A stretch of DNA of 64,000 bases from Halovibrio salipaludis (GTDB lineage: Bacteria; Pseudomonadota; Gammaproteobacteria; Pseudomonadales; Oleiphilaceae): NCBI RefSeq assembly GCF_002286965.1, contig NZ_NSKD01000002.1, forward strand, positions 558,001 to 622,000, given 5' to 3'. Shown here piece after piece: positions 25,492 to 34,171 of the stretch (positions within the stretch are counted from its first letter, which is position 1; each line of letters begins with the position of its first letter). A program made the position numbers and the translations under genes. Under the pieces are notes generated by a model, which was given only the letters and a program-made list of their open reading frames with translations, was not told the DNA's origin and made no database searches.

Positions 25492-28400
25492 CGCCCACGT
25501 GCACGGTGCTCTGCGCCAGGTCCAGCAGTTCCCGCAGGGCCACTGAGAACATGGCGTATTCCGGCGTGCTCTGGCTGCGCAGCTCACCCATGATGCCGTG
25601 CCAGCGCTCGATCAGACCGGCATGCTCACTGGCCCAGGCCTGGAGTGTGGTCTGAAGATCCGTATCCGCTGTGCGTGACCGCAGTATCCCCGTGGTCAGC
25701 GCCCGCTGCTGCCAGTTCAGGTCCTCGCGGAAACTTTCCCGGGCCAGTGCCTCCCAGTGGCTGCGTGGCACCAGCGCGGATATGGCATTGGCAAACCAGT
25801 CCAGTTCCAGTTCGTCGCCCACGGCGAAATAGAGATGCGCCACCTCCTTGAGGTCCAGACCGGTTTCCTCGCGGGCATCGATGATCCCAAGCCCGGAGAG
25901 CAGGTGGCCGGAGCCGGCGACAACCCCGGCCAGTGGCTCGGGAACGCCCTCGCCTGTGAGCCGGTCGCGCTCCTGCTGCCAGACATCCAGCGCCCGTTCA
26001 CCAATGTAGGACTTCAGGTCAGCGGCCATGGCATCCAGGCGGGTCTGGAAGCGCTCGACCTGGGTCGGCATGTCGATTTCACTCCGCCGGTTGCGCAGCA
26101 GCCAGCGCGCGCCCCGCCGCACGAGCCGCATCAGCTCGCTCTGGAGCTCAATCTGGAGGCCGCTCGGAATACGGTAGTCCAGCGCTTCCACCTGCTGCCA
26201 CCAGTAATCCAGGCGATAGATCCTCTTGGAGATCAGATAGGCCCTGGCAATGGACGGCAGCGCCGCGCCGGTGGACTGCTGGAGCCGTTCCACAAAGGTC
26301 ATGCCCATGTGATTGACCAGGTCATTGGCCACCCGCGTGGCAATGATCTCGCGCCGCAGCTGATGCTGCTCAAGCGCCTGGTCGAAACGCTCCACCAGCT
26401 GTGAAGGGAACATCTCCCGGATCATGGGCTTGATCCCGGGATCCTCCGGAAGATCGCTGGCGACCAGCACCTGCTTGAGGTCCGCCTTGACCACCGCGAT
26501 CAGCACCGACAGCTCCGGGCGGGTCAGCCCCTGGCCGTTAAGCTGGCGCTCACTCAGCGCCTCTTCGTCGGGCAGATTCTCGAGCCCACGATCGAGCAGG
26601 CCCCGGTTCTCGTAACGGACCATCAGGCGCCGGTACTCCTCAAGCCTTTCGGCCCCCTCCGAGTTAGCGATGGAAATCGCCTGGGTCTGGCGGTAGTTGT
26701 TCTCCAGCACCAGGCGGGAGACATCCTCGGTCATGCTGGTGAGGAACTCATTGCGCTGCTTGAAGGTCAGGTCTCCCTGGGCCACCAGCCGGTTGAGCAG
26801 GATCTTCATATTGACCTCCCGGTCGGAGCAGTCCACCCCACCGGAGTTGTCAATGAAATCAGTGTTGCAGCGACCGCCATGGCGCGCGAACTCCACGCGC
26901 CCGGCCTGGGACATGCCCAGATTGCCGCCCTCGCCCACAACACGCGAGCCCAGTTCGGCCCCGTCCACACGCAGTCCGTCGTTGGCCTTGTCGCCCACAT
27001 CACCATGGGATTCCTGGCGGCTCTTGACGAAGGTGCCGATACCACCAAGCCAGAGCAGGTCATGCCGCATCTGCAACAGGTGGGAAATCAGCATGTTCGG
27101 CGGCATGTGATCGGAACGGGTGCCGAGCATCTCCTTGACCGGCTGGCTCAGCGGAATCGACTTGGAGGCCCGGCTGAACACGCCACCGCCTTCGGAAATC
27201 ACCCCGGTATCGTACTCCTCCCACGAGGAGCCCGGCAGTGCGAACAGGCGCTCACGCTCACGGAAGCTCGCCTCGGTGTCCGGATCCGGGTCCAGGAAGA
27301 TGTGCTGGTGATTGAAGGCCGCCACCAGACGGATCTTTCTGGACAGCAGCATGCCGTTACCGAACACGTCGCCGGCCATGTCACCGATCCCGACGACGCT
27401 GAACTCATCGGTATCGGTGTTCACGCCCAGTTCGCGGAAGTGGCGTTCCACGGACACCCAGGCCCCTTTGGCGGTAATCCCCATCTTCTTGTGGTCATAC
27501 CCATAGCTGCCCCCGGAAGCGAAGCCGTCCTCCATCCAGAAGCCGTATTCGTTGGAGATCTCGTTGGCCAGATCCGAGAAGGTCGCCGTTCCCTTGTCCG
27601 GCGCCACCACCAGGTAGTAGTCGTCCTCATCGTGACGGATGACACCTTTGGGCGGGATCACTTCGCCATCAACAAAGTTGTCCGTCACATCCAGAAGCCC
27701 CCGGATGAAGCAGCTGTAGGCGGCACGCCCGGCGGCCTGCACCTCCTGGCGGTCAGCGTCCCGGTGAATCTGTTTGGCGACGAAACCGCCCTTGGCCCCC
27801 ACGGGCACAATCACCGCGTTCTTGACCTGCTGGGCCTTCACCAGCCCCAGGATCTCGGTGCGGTAATCCTCGAACCGGTCCGACCACCGCAGCCCCCCGC
27901 GTGCCACCTTGCCACCGCGCAGGTGAACGCCTTCCACCTGGGGCGAGTACACAAAAATCTCATAGACCGGCCGCGGGCGCGGCAGGTCGGCAAGCTGGGA
28001 AGGATCAAATTTCAGGCTGATGCAGTTGCCGTCCCCGTTGCTCCCCTCCTGGTAGAAATTGGTCCGGGTTGTGGCCTGCATCAGCTCAAGGAACAGTCGC
28101 AGAACCCGATCCTCGCTCAGGTTCGGCACCTCATCCAGGCCACTGCCGAACTCAATGGCGATCTTTTTCTGGGCCGCCTCGCACTGGCGTTCGCTCTGGT
28201 AACGCTCCGGGTTGAAGCGCACATCGAAGAACTGCAGAAGCAGTGATACCAGCTTGTCATGTCGTGCCAGGGTTCCGGCGATGAAGGTCTGGCTGTTGCT
28301 GATGCGGATCTGCTGCATGTAGCGCGCATAGGCCCGCAGCAGCGAGATGGAACGCCAGTCCAGGTAGCCGGCCAGCAGCAGCTGGTTGAAGTGGTCGTTC

Positions 28401-30346
28401 TCCCCCTCGCCATGCCAGACGCGGGTGAACAGCGATTCAAAGATGGGCCTGATGCGTTCGATGTCGATGGGCTCGCCGGAGCGTGAGCGCAGCGCGAAAT
28501 CATGGATCCAGTGGGTATTGCCGCTGCGGTCCGTGATCTCGAACGGATGCTCGCCGATCACCCGGAAACCGATGTTCTCGAACACCGGAATCACGTCGGA
28601 CAGCGGCAGCTGCTGATGCGGATGGAACAGCTTGAAGTGCAGCGTGTTGGCGCTCTCCTCCGGATCCCGGTAGAAGCTCATGGCCATCCGGCCGGTTTCA
28701 TGGATCCGGTCCAGGTATTCCACGTCAATCGCGGCACGCCGTGCCGAGAACATGTCCCGGTAGCCCGCCGGGAAGGCATTCTCATAGCAGGCGGAGAGCC
28801 GGGTCCCGATCTCTTCACCGTGGTGCTCGACCAGAGCCTCCTGCAGGGTGTCCTGCCAGGAGCGCGCCAGTTCCACCAGTTTCTGCTGCAGTTCCTCCAC
28901 CGGCAGAACCCGGTTCTCCTGGGGCTGAACCCGTACCGTGAACTGGGTGCGCGCCAGCACGGATTCCGAGAAATAGGTGGTGAAATCAATGCCCTCGGCA
29001 TCCAGCGCCCGCACGATGGCATTCTGCATGCTCACCCGCAGCTGGGTTGAATACAGTTCGCGCGGCACGAATGCCAGACAGGTCACGAACTGGCCATAGA
29101 CGTCCTCGCGCATGAACAACCGGATCTTGCGCCGTTCCTGGATATAGAGGATGGCCTTGGCCACATCCACCAATTCATCCCCCCCGATCTGGAACAGCTG
29201 GTCCCGGGGATAGACCGTCAGGATCTGATCCAGTTCCTTGCCCGCGTAGTCCTCACGCGGGAACCCTGACTGGCTGAGCACGTATTCGATCTTGCGCCGC
29301 AGCAGCGGAATCTCATCCGGGCGCTCGTGGTAAACCCGCGAGGTATAGAGACCGAGGAAGCGCCGCTCCCCCACGACACGCCCTTTCTCATCCAGTTTCT
29401 TGATGGCGATGTAGTCCGGATACGCCGGCCTGTGGATACGTGAGCGCTGGGCGGACTTGCCGAAAATGAACAGACTGCTGCTGTCGGTCATGGCCTCGCG
29501 CGTCTGGCGCGGCATGTCCTTCATGCGGATGCTGCTGGGCCGTTCGTTGTAGGTCCGCAGAATCCCCAGCTCGGAATCCGGCACCTGCCGGATCTCCGTG
29601 CGCCGGTTCTCACGCACGAAGTCGTACTCGTCATAGCCCAGGAAGGTGAAACGGTCATCCACCAGCCATTCCAGAAAGGCCCTGGCCTCGCTGACCTCCT
29701 CCGACGACAGCGTTTTCGGCGGGTCCGCCAGCTCATCCAGTATCGCCGTTGCCTTGTCGCGCATATGGGGGAAGTCCGACACCGCAATCCGGACCTCTCC
29801 CAGTACCTGCTCCACGTCGGCACGCAGGGCACTCAGGGCGGCGCTGTCCGAGTGGCGATCCACTTCCATCACGATCAGGGCTTCCTCGCCCGGCTCGAGC
29901 GGCTTCTTCACGGCCTCGTTGAGCCGCACCAGATCGCCTTTCCCATCACGTTCGGGATTGAGGATGGTGTAATGGATGGTATGGATATTCAATTCCCGGG
30001 CATTGACCTCCATGCGCATGGAGTCGATCAGGAAGGGGATGTTCGGATGCAGCACGAACATCACCGTATGGCTGGACTCCCAGCCATCCTTCTCGAGATC
30101 CGGATTGAAGACCCAGACCCGCGACTCCTGGCCGGGACCCTGCTGGACGAACTCCCAGGCTGAGAGCACAGCTCCGTAGGCATCCAGGAAGCGCTGCTGG
30201 ACGAGCTCAGCGAAGGGCATGTGTTCAAAATAGCGCTGGGCGAAGTCGCTGATACGATCCGCCTGGTCTGCTGGAAGACGCTCTCTCAGCGCCCCGTCGA
30301 GCTTCTGCTGGAACTCCGCCATGGTGGAGAAGGTTTCCTCATTCAT
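25481..30346 (-). CDS. gdhB: NAD-specific glutamate dehydrogenase, large (GDH-180) type
   Basis: Oxidatively deaminates glutamate to 2-oxoglutarate and ammonia with NAD, a catabolic enzyme. At 1621 residues it is the very large bacterial GDH-180 class (about 1600 residues in Pseudomonas and Halomonas). A long N-terminal region with ACT-like segments precedes the catalytic core, with GGLRWSDRFEDYRTE and KNAVIVPVGAKGGF (about 810-860). The nucleotide-binding region VGIGDMAGDVFGNGM lies near 985-1000, and a long helical C-terminal domain follows. The start at 30346 has AGGA about 8 bases upstream. It is transcribed alone; the upstream 227 bases to the BatD-like gene should hold both promoters. 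Confidence 0.97.
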   Translation of the reverse strand: MNEETFSTMAEFQQKLDGALRERLPADQADRISDFAQRYFEHMPFAELVQQRFLDAYGAVLSAWEFVQQGPGQESRVWVFNPDLEKDGWESSHTVMFVLHPNIPFLIDSMRMEVNARELNIHTIHYTILNPERDGKGDLVRLNEAVKKPLEPGEEALIVMEVDRHSDSAALSALRADVEQVLGEVRIAVSDFPHMRDKATAILDELADPPKTLSSEEVSEARAFLEWLVDDRFTFLGYDEYDFVRENRRTEIRQVPDSELGILRTYNERPSSIRMKDMPRQTREAMTDSSSLFIFGKSAQRSRIHRPAYPDYIAIKKLDEKGRVVGERRFLGLYTSRVYHERPDEIPLLRRKIEYVLSQSGFPREDYAGKELDQILTVYPRDQLFQIGGDELVDVAKAILYIQERRKIRLFMREDVYGQFVTCLAFVPRELYSTQLRVSMQNAIVRALDAEGIDFTTYFSESVLARTQFTVRVQPQENRVLPVEELQQKLVELARSWQDTLQEALVEHHGEEIGTRLSACYENAFPAGYRDMFSARRAAIDVEYLDRIHETGRMAMSFYRDPEESANTLHFKLFHPHQQLPLSDVIPVFENIGFRVIGEHPFEITDRSGNTHWIHDFALRSRSGEPIDIERIRPIFESLFTRVWHGEGENDHFNQLLLAGYLDWRSISLLRAYARYMQQIRISNSQTFIAGTLARHDKLVSLLLQFFDVRFNPERYQSERQCEAAQKKIAIEFGSGLDEVPNLSEDRVLRLFLELMQATTRTNFYQEGSNGDGNCISLKFDPSQLADLPRPRPVYEIFVYSPQVEGVHLRGGKVARGGLRWSDRFEDYRTEILGLVKAQQVKNAVIVPVGAKGGFVAKQIHRDADRQEVQAAGRAAYSCFIRGLLDVTDNFVDGEVIPPKGVIRHDEDDYYLVVAPDKGTATFSDLANEISNEYGFWMEDGFASGGSYGYDHKKMGITAKGAWVSVERHFRELGVNTDTDEFSVVGIGDMAGDVFGNGMLLSRKIRLVAAFNHQHIFLDPDPDTEASFRERERLFALPGSSWEEYDTGVISEGGGVFSRASKSIPLSQPVKEMLGTRSDHMPPNMLISHLLQMRHDLLWLGGIGTFVKSRQESHGDVGDKANDGLRVDGAELGSRVVGEGGNLGMSQAGRVEFARHGGRCNTDFIDNSGGVDCSDREVNMKILLNRLVAQGDLTFKQRNEFLTSMTEDVSRLVLENNYRQTQAISIANSEGAERLEEYRRLMVRYENRGLLDRGLENLPDEEALSERQLNGQGLTRPELSVLIAVVKADLKQVLVASDLPEDPGIKPMIREMFPSQLVERFDQALEQHQLRREIIATRVANDLVNHMGMTFVERLQQSTGAALPSIARAYLISKRIYRLDYWWQQVEALDYRIPSGLQIELQSELMRLVRRGARWLLRNRRSEIDMPTQVERFQTRLDAMAADLKSYIGERALDVWQQERDRLTGEGVPEPLAGVVAGSGHLLSGLGIIDAREETGLDLKEVAHLYFAVGDELELDWFANAISALVPRSHWEALARESFREDLNWQQRALTTGILRSRTADTDLQTTLQAWASEHAGLIERWHGIMGELRSQSTPEYAMFSVALRELLDLAQSTVHVGVSG

Positions 30347-30573
30347 GATGGCATCCTGTGGCCGTCGGTCTGCGTTCCCTCAGCATAGACAAAACCACGC
30401 CCTATGGCCCATGGATTTGCGGTAACTCCTTATGGATGGCCGCATTCAATTACGATTTGGAAATAACCCGCCTGATACGGAACTGTGTCCCGTTCCGTGG
30501 CTTGAGCCGCGCCGCCGGGTGCGCGAGGATGTCACACGGATTGCCCACCCGGACCAGGAGCAACTGCGCTGTC
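30347..30573. promoter_or_regulatory. Divergent gap between gdhB and the BatD-like gene
   Basis: 227 bases with moderate AT content around 30430-30480. It must carry the promoters of both genes, but I could not assign a convincing -35/-10 or operator. A reading frame continues upstream of the BatD signal peptide through this gap, but lacks any protein-like character. Confidence 0.35.
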
Positions 30574-32241
30574 ATGCGGATCTGTCGGATTACCCTGTGC
30601 ACCCTTGCCCTGCTGGCGATGCTGGGCGGCTGGAGCAGTACCGCGCTGGCGGACCTTACCGCCTCGGCCAATCCCAAACGCCTCTATGCCAATGAACTGA
30701 TCACCCTCACCCTCGACACCGAAACCGAACTCGACTTCAGTCTGGGCTCGCTGCTCAATCCCACGGAGATGGACATCCCCCATCCTGATACAGACCCGCT
30801 GGAGGATGACTTCCGGATTCTGGACCGCCACCAGCGCATGGCCATCCAGTCCAAGAACGGCGTCAACCGGGGCCAGGTCACCTGGACCTTTCTCCTGGCT
30901 CCCCGAAGAGCCGGCGAACTGACCATTCCCGCGCTGCGGTTCCAGGACATGCAGAGCAGCGCCATCGATGTCACCGTCATGCCCGGCGTAGCGCCCGCGG
31001 AACGCGCCGAACCGGAAGCCCGGCTGGACGTCAGCCTTAGTGAGGATGAAGTCTATGTACAGCAACAGATCATCCTGACCCAGCGCGTCTACTATGAGCC
31101 GCCCCTGGCGCAGGCGAACCTGTCCTCGCCCACGATTCCCGATGCCATGGTCAAGCCCCTGGGTGAGCAGCGCGAATACCGGGCCGAAAGGGACGGCCGT
31201 GAATGGCAGGTGGCGGAACGGCGCTTTGTGATCGTTCCCCAGTCCGCAGGCACCCTGATCCTTCCCGAACAGCGCTTTGAGGCACGCAAACAGACCGAAG
31301 GCGGCGACCTGGTGCCCGTGATCGCCACCGCGCCCTCCCAGCGCATCAAGGTGAATCCACCACCGGAATCCTTCAGCGGCGACATCTGGCTGCCCGCGCG
31401 CAACCTGGAGCTCACCGAGGAGTGGTCAGACTCCCCGGATTCGGTGCGCGCCGGCGACAGCATACGCCGTGACATCCAGATCCGGGCCGTGGGCGTGGCT
31501 CCCGAGTCCCTGCCCCGGCTCACCATCGGTTACCCGGACAGCCTGAGGGAGTACCCCAGCCCCTGGAAATCGGAATCACGGCTCACCGGAGACAGCATCG
31601 AGGGACGGCTGCGCAAGCGCTCCAGCCTGGTTCCCATTGAGCCGGGTCGGATCACCCTGCCGGAAGTCCGCATTCCCTGGTGGGACGTGGAGGCGAATGA
31701 GCAGCGCGAGGCTGTGCTGCAGGCCCATGAAATGAAGGTTGAGCCCGCTGCCGGCGCCGAAGGCAACGAAAGTGCCGAGAAGGACGTCAGGGAGGCGCTC
31801 TCCAGGATCAACCTCTCCCGCCCCGGCAGTACCACCCTGCCGCCGCTGTGGTTCTGGCTGGCGGTGGTGCTCGCCTCCGGGTGGCTGATCACGGGCATCG
31901 CCTGGTGGCGCAACCGCCACACCAGGAGCGAAACGCTGGCACTGAGCACCGAGGAAAGAGCCAACCGGGAGCGTTTCCACGCCCTGTGCGAGCACGCCCG
32001 CAGGGGTGAAGCGGATACCCTGACACTGCTGCCCCACTGGGCGGCAGTGCATTTCAACCGCCCCTCTCTGCGAACCGTGGGCGATGTCACCGCCTACCTG
32101 AATGACCCTCAGCTCACCCGGGAGCTCCAGGCACTGGAGCGCCACCTGTTTGCCAATCCGGATGAACGCGAGGTGTGGGAAGGGGATGAACTGGTGGGCG
32201 TACTGAGGCGGCTCGCCGGCCGCCCCCGCAACGGATCCTAG
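30574..32241 (+). CDS. BatD-like (BatD/oxygen-tolerance) membrane protein
   Basis: The 555-residue protein has a Sec signal peptide (MRICRITLCTLALLAMLGG, cleavage after ALA near 26), a large periplasmic part of beta-rich repeats, a transmembrane helix (about 423-446) and a cytoplasmic C-terminal domain of about 110 residues. This is the BatD architecture. Bat proteins were named for aerotolerance in Bacteroides and accompany MoxR ATPase and von Willebrand-domain proteins. No moxR, batA, batB or batC is next to this copy, so it may be separated from its operon. The start is placed at the ATG that begins the signal peptide; AGGAG lies 13 bases upstream. The stop shares four bases with that of ccmI. 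Confidence 0.8.
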   Translation: MRICRITLCTLALLAMLGGWSSTALADLTASANPKRLYANELITLTLDTETELDFSLGSLLNPTEMDIPHPDTDPLEDDFRILDRHQRMAIQSKNGVNRGQVTWTFLLAPRRAGELTIPALRFQDMQSSAIDVTVMPGVAPAERAEPEARLDVSLSEDEVYVQQQIILTQRVYYEPPLAQANLSSPTIPDAMVKPLGEQREYRAERDGREWQVAERRFVIVPQSAGTLILPEQRFEARKQTEGGDLVPVIATAPSQRIKVNPPPESFSGDIWLPARNLELTEEWSDSPDSVRAGDSIRRDIQIRAVGVAPESLPRLTIGYPDSLREYPSPWKSESRLTGDSIEGRLRKRSSLVPIEPGRITLPEVRIPWWDVEANEQREAVLQAHEMKVEPAAGAEGNESAEKDVREALSRINLSRPGSTTLPPLWFWLAVVLASGWLITGIAWWRNRHTRSETLALSTEERANRERFHALCEHARRGEADTLTLLPHWAAVHFNRPSLRTVGDVTAYLNDPQLTRELQALERHLFANPDEREVWEGDELVGVLRRLAGRPRNGS

Positions 32242-33167
32242 CTGCCGGATTCGCCGCTCTGGCCGCCGCCCTCCTCAAGGAGGTCGTCGGGCACCGGCTC
32301 TCCGAGCTCGGAGTAGGCTGCCGCCACCCCCCGCCGGATGCTTTCGGCCTGCGGGTGATCCGGGGCGATTTCCAGAATGCGTTCCCAGTAATCCAGCGCC
32401 TCGCGGTAGTCCCCATTGCGGAACGCCTCAACGCCGAGAAGGCCCAGGCTGTTGACCTCATCCGGGTTACCCTCGCGGGCGCGGCTGATGGCGTTATCCA
32501 CTTCAGCGGTCACCTCCCCGCGGTTGGCCATGAACAGGGCCTGGGCACGCAGCCCCAGGGCCGACGCCGGGTTCCCATCACCGGCACGCTCAATGGCGCG
32601 GGCCAGTTCGCCATAGGCTTCCGCAGCCTCCCGGAAGCGCTCGAGCTGCATGTAGCTGCGCCCCAGCATGGCCCACCCCTGGGGATTATCCGGGTCCGCT
32701 TCCAGTCGGGTCTGAAGGCGCTGGACCATGGCATCCACATCGGACGCATCCATACCGTCCTGCATCATCTGCTGACGCTCACGGAACTGCGCCACCTCAT
32801 CGCTGGCGCCCAGCGAATCATAGAGCAGGAAAGCCCCCACCGGCAGCGCCAGAACCAGAGCCAGCGTTGTGACCACAATACCTGCGCGCCCTCCGGAGCT
32901 GGCCTCACCTGCTGTGTCTTCCGACTCAACATCGCGCAGGAGACGCATTTCCAGCTCATCCTTAAGGGACTCGAAACCTGACTCATCCAGGGCACCCTCA
33001 TCCCGCTCACGTTCCAGCTCGGCAAGGCGGGCCCGGTAGGTGGCCAGGTTCTGCTCACGGTACTGCACCACGGGCCTGGAGCGGCGGGCGAACAGCATTG
33101 GATAGATGACAAAGACCAGCGCGAGGATGATCAGAAGTAGGACGGCAAGCCAGAAATTCAGGGGCAT
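32238..33167 (-). CDS. ccmI: Cytochrome c maturation protein CcmI
   Basis: Holds apocytochrome c and presents it to the CcmF/CcmH heme ligation complex. The 309-residue protein has two N-terminal membrane helices (about 5-25 and 97-117) flanking a cytoplasmic coiled-coil loop (about 38-75), then a periplasmic domain with TPR repeats (about 150-290, including NPQGWAMLGRSYMQLERFREAAEAY). It is the last gene of the ccm operon, 22 bases after ccmH. Its stop overlaps that of the convergent BatD-like gene (CTAG). Confidence 0.93.
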   Translation of the reverse strand: MPLNFWLAVLLLIILALVFVIYPMLFARRSRPVVQYREQNLATYRARLAELERERDEGALDESGFESLKDELEMRLLRDVESEDTAGEASSGGRAGIVVTTLALVLALPVGAFLLYDSLGASDEVAQFRERQQMMQDGMDASDVDAMVQRLQTRLEADPDNPQGWAMLGRSYMQLERFREAAEAYGELARAIERAGDGNPASALGLRAQALFMANRGEVTAEVDNAISRAREGNPDEVNSLGLLGVEAFRNGDYREALDYWERILEIAPDHPQAESIRRGVAAAYSELGEPVPDDLLEEGGGQSGESGS

Positions 33168-33189
33168 GAAAGCTCACTCGGGTTGGGAT

Positions 33190-33663
33190 TCATTCATCGC
33201 GCAGCCACTGCTCCGCACGGCGACGCTCTTCCTCGGACAGCGGGGTTGAATCAAGTTCCCGGCGCGCGCGATTACGCGCCACCAGGGCAAGCACCACCCC
33301 GACGCCGATCACCAGCACCACAAAGGGCCCGATCCAGAGTGCCCAGGTGTGCGGGGCGAACACCGGCCGGTAGCTCACGAAACTGCCGAAACGATCCACC
33401 ATGGCCTGGCGGATCTCCTCGTCCGTGGCGCCTTCACGCATCATCTTCCGGACGCGCTCGCGCATATCCGCAGAGATGGGAGCCCCGGATTCGGCGATGG
33501 ATTCATTCTGGCACTTCGGACACCGCAGCTCCCGCGTGAGTTCACTGAAACGCTCACGCAGCTGCGGGTCCTCAAAGCGCTCCTGGGCCGTAGCCGGCAT
33601 GGCAAACAGCGCCACCGCCAACAGCACCAGTACGGCCTCAGCCGTCTTTACGATAGCGTTCAT
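33190..33663 (-). CDS. ccmH: Cytochrome c maturation protein CcmH
   Basis: A periplasm-facing thiol oxidoreductase that reduces apocytochrome c before heme attachment. The 157-residue protein has a signal/anchor (about 8-26), the redox motif LRCPKCQNE with Cys48 and Cys51, a helical bundle domain and a C-terminal transmembrane helix (about 105-128). It is the short CcmH; the TPR part is the separate ccmI. The ATG at 33663 is inside the end of ccmG (26-base overlap). An extension to 33741 would put 26 non-family residues before the signal peptide. Confidence 0.94.
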   Translation of the reverse strand: MNAIVKTAEAVLVLLAVALFAMPATAQERFEDPQLRERFSELTRELRCPKCQNESIAESGAPISADMRERVRKMMREGATDEEIRQAMVDRFGSFVSYRPVFAPHTWALWIGPFVVLVIGVGVVLALVARNRARRELDSTPLSEEERRRAEQWLRDE

Positions 33664-34171
33664 AGAGCGGCTCAAAATCAGACTCCCAGACGTCTTGATC
33701 CACCACGCCCACATGGCGATGGCGGACGATGCCCTCGGCATCGATCAGGTAGGTCTCCGGCGCCCCGTAGACGCCCAGATCAAACCCCAGGCTGCCTTCC
33801 GGGTCATAGATCACCCGGGTGTAGGGGTCGCCACGTTCTTCCAGCCATTCCAGGGCGGCGCCACGCTCATCCTTGTAGTTGAGCCCGACGATGGGAACAC
33901 CCTGCTCCGCGAGCCGGTTGAGGTGGGGATGCTCCACCCGGCAGGCGGCACACCAGGTGCCCCAGACATTCAGCAGCTGCACCTTGCCCTTCAGGATCTC
34001 CGGCCCGCCAGAGGCCTCCTTATCACCCAGCATCGGCAGATCGAAGGACGGCACCTCCCGGCCTACCAGCGCGGAATCCAGCTCACTGGGATCCTCACCG
34101 AGGCCCCAATAGAAAACCACGCCCAGTGTGACCGCGAGCACCAGCGGCAGGAAAAGCCAGATCCGGTTCAT
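33638..34171 (-). CDS. ccmG: Thiol:disulfide interchange protein CcmG (DsbE)
   Basis: A membrane-anchored periplasmic thioredoxin-like protein that keeps CcmH or apocytochrome thiols reduced. It has 177 residues, an N-terminal anchor (about 4-23) and the thioredoxin fold with WCAAC (Cys74, Cys77) in NVWGTWCAACRVEHP. The cis-Pro region reads GAPETYLID. The start overlaps the ccmF stop by 4 bases (ATGA) and its end overlaps ccmH. Confidence 0.95.
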   Translation of the reverse strand: MNRIWLFLPLVLAVTLGVVFYWGLGEDPSELDSALVGREVPSFDLPMLGDKEASGGPEILKGKVQLLNVWGTWCAACRVEHPHLNRLAEQGVPIVGLNYKDERGAALEWLEERGDPYTRVIYDPEGSLGFDLGVYGAPETYLIDAEGIVRHRHVGVVDQDVWESDFEPLYERYRKDG

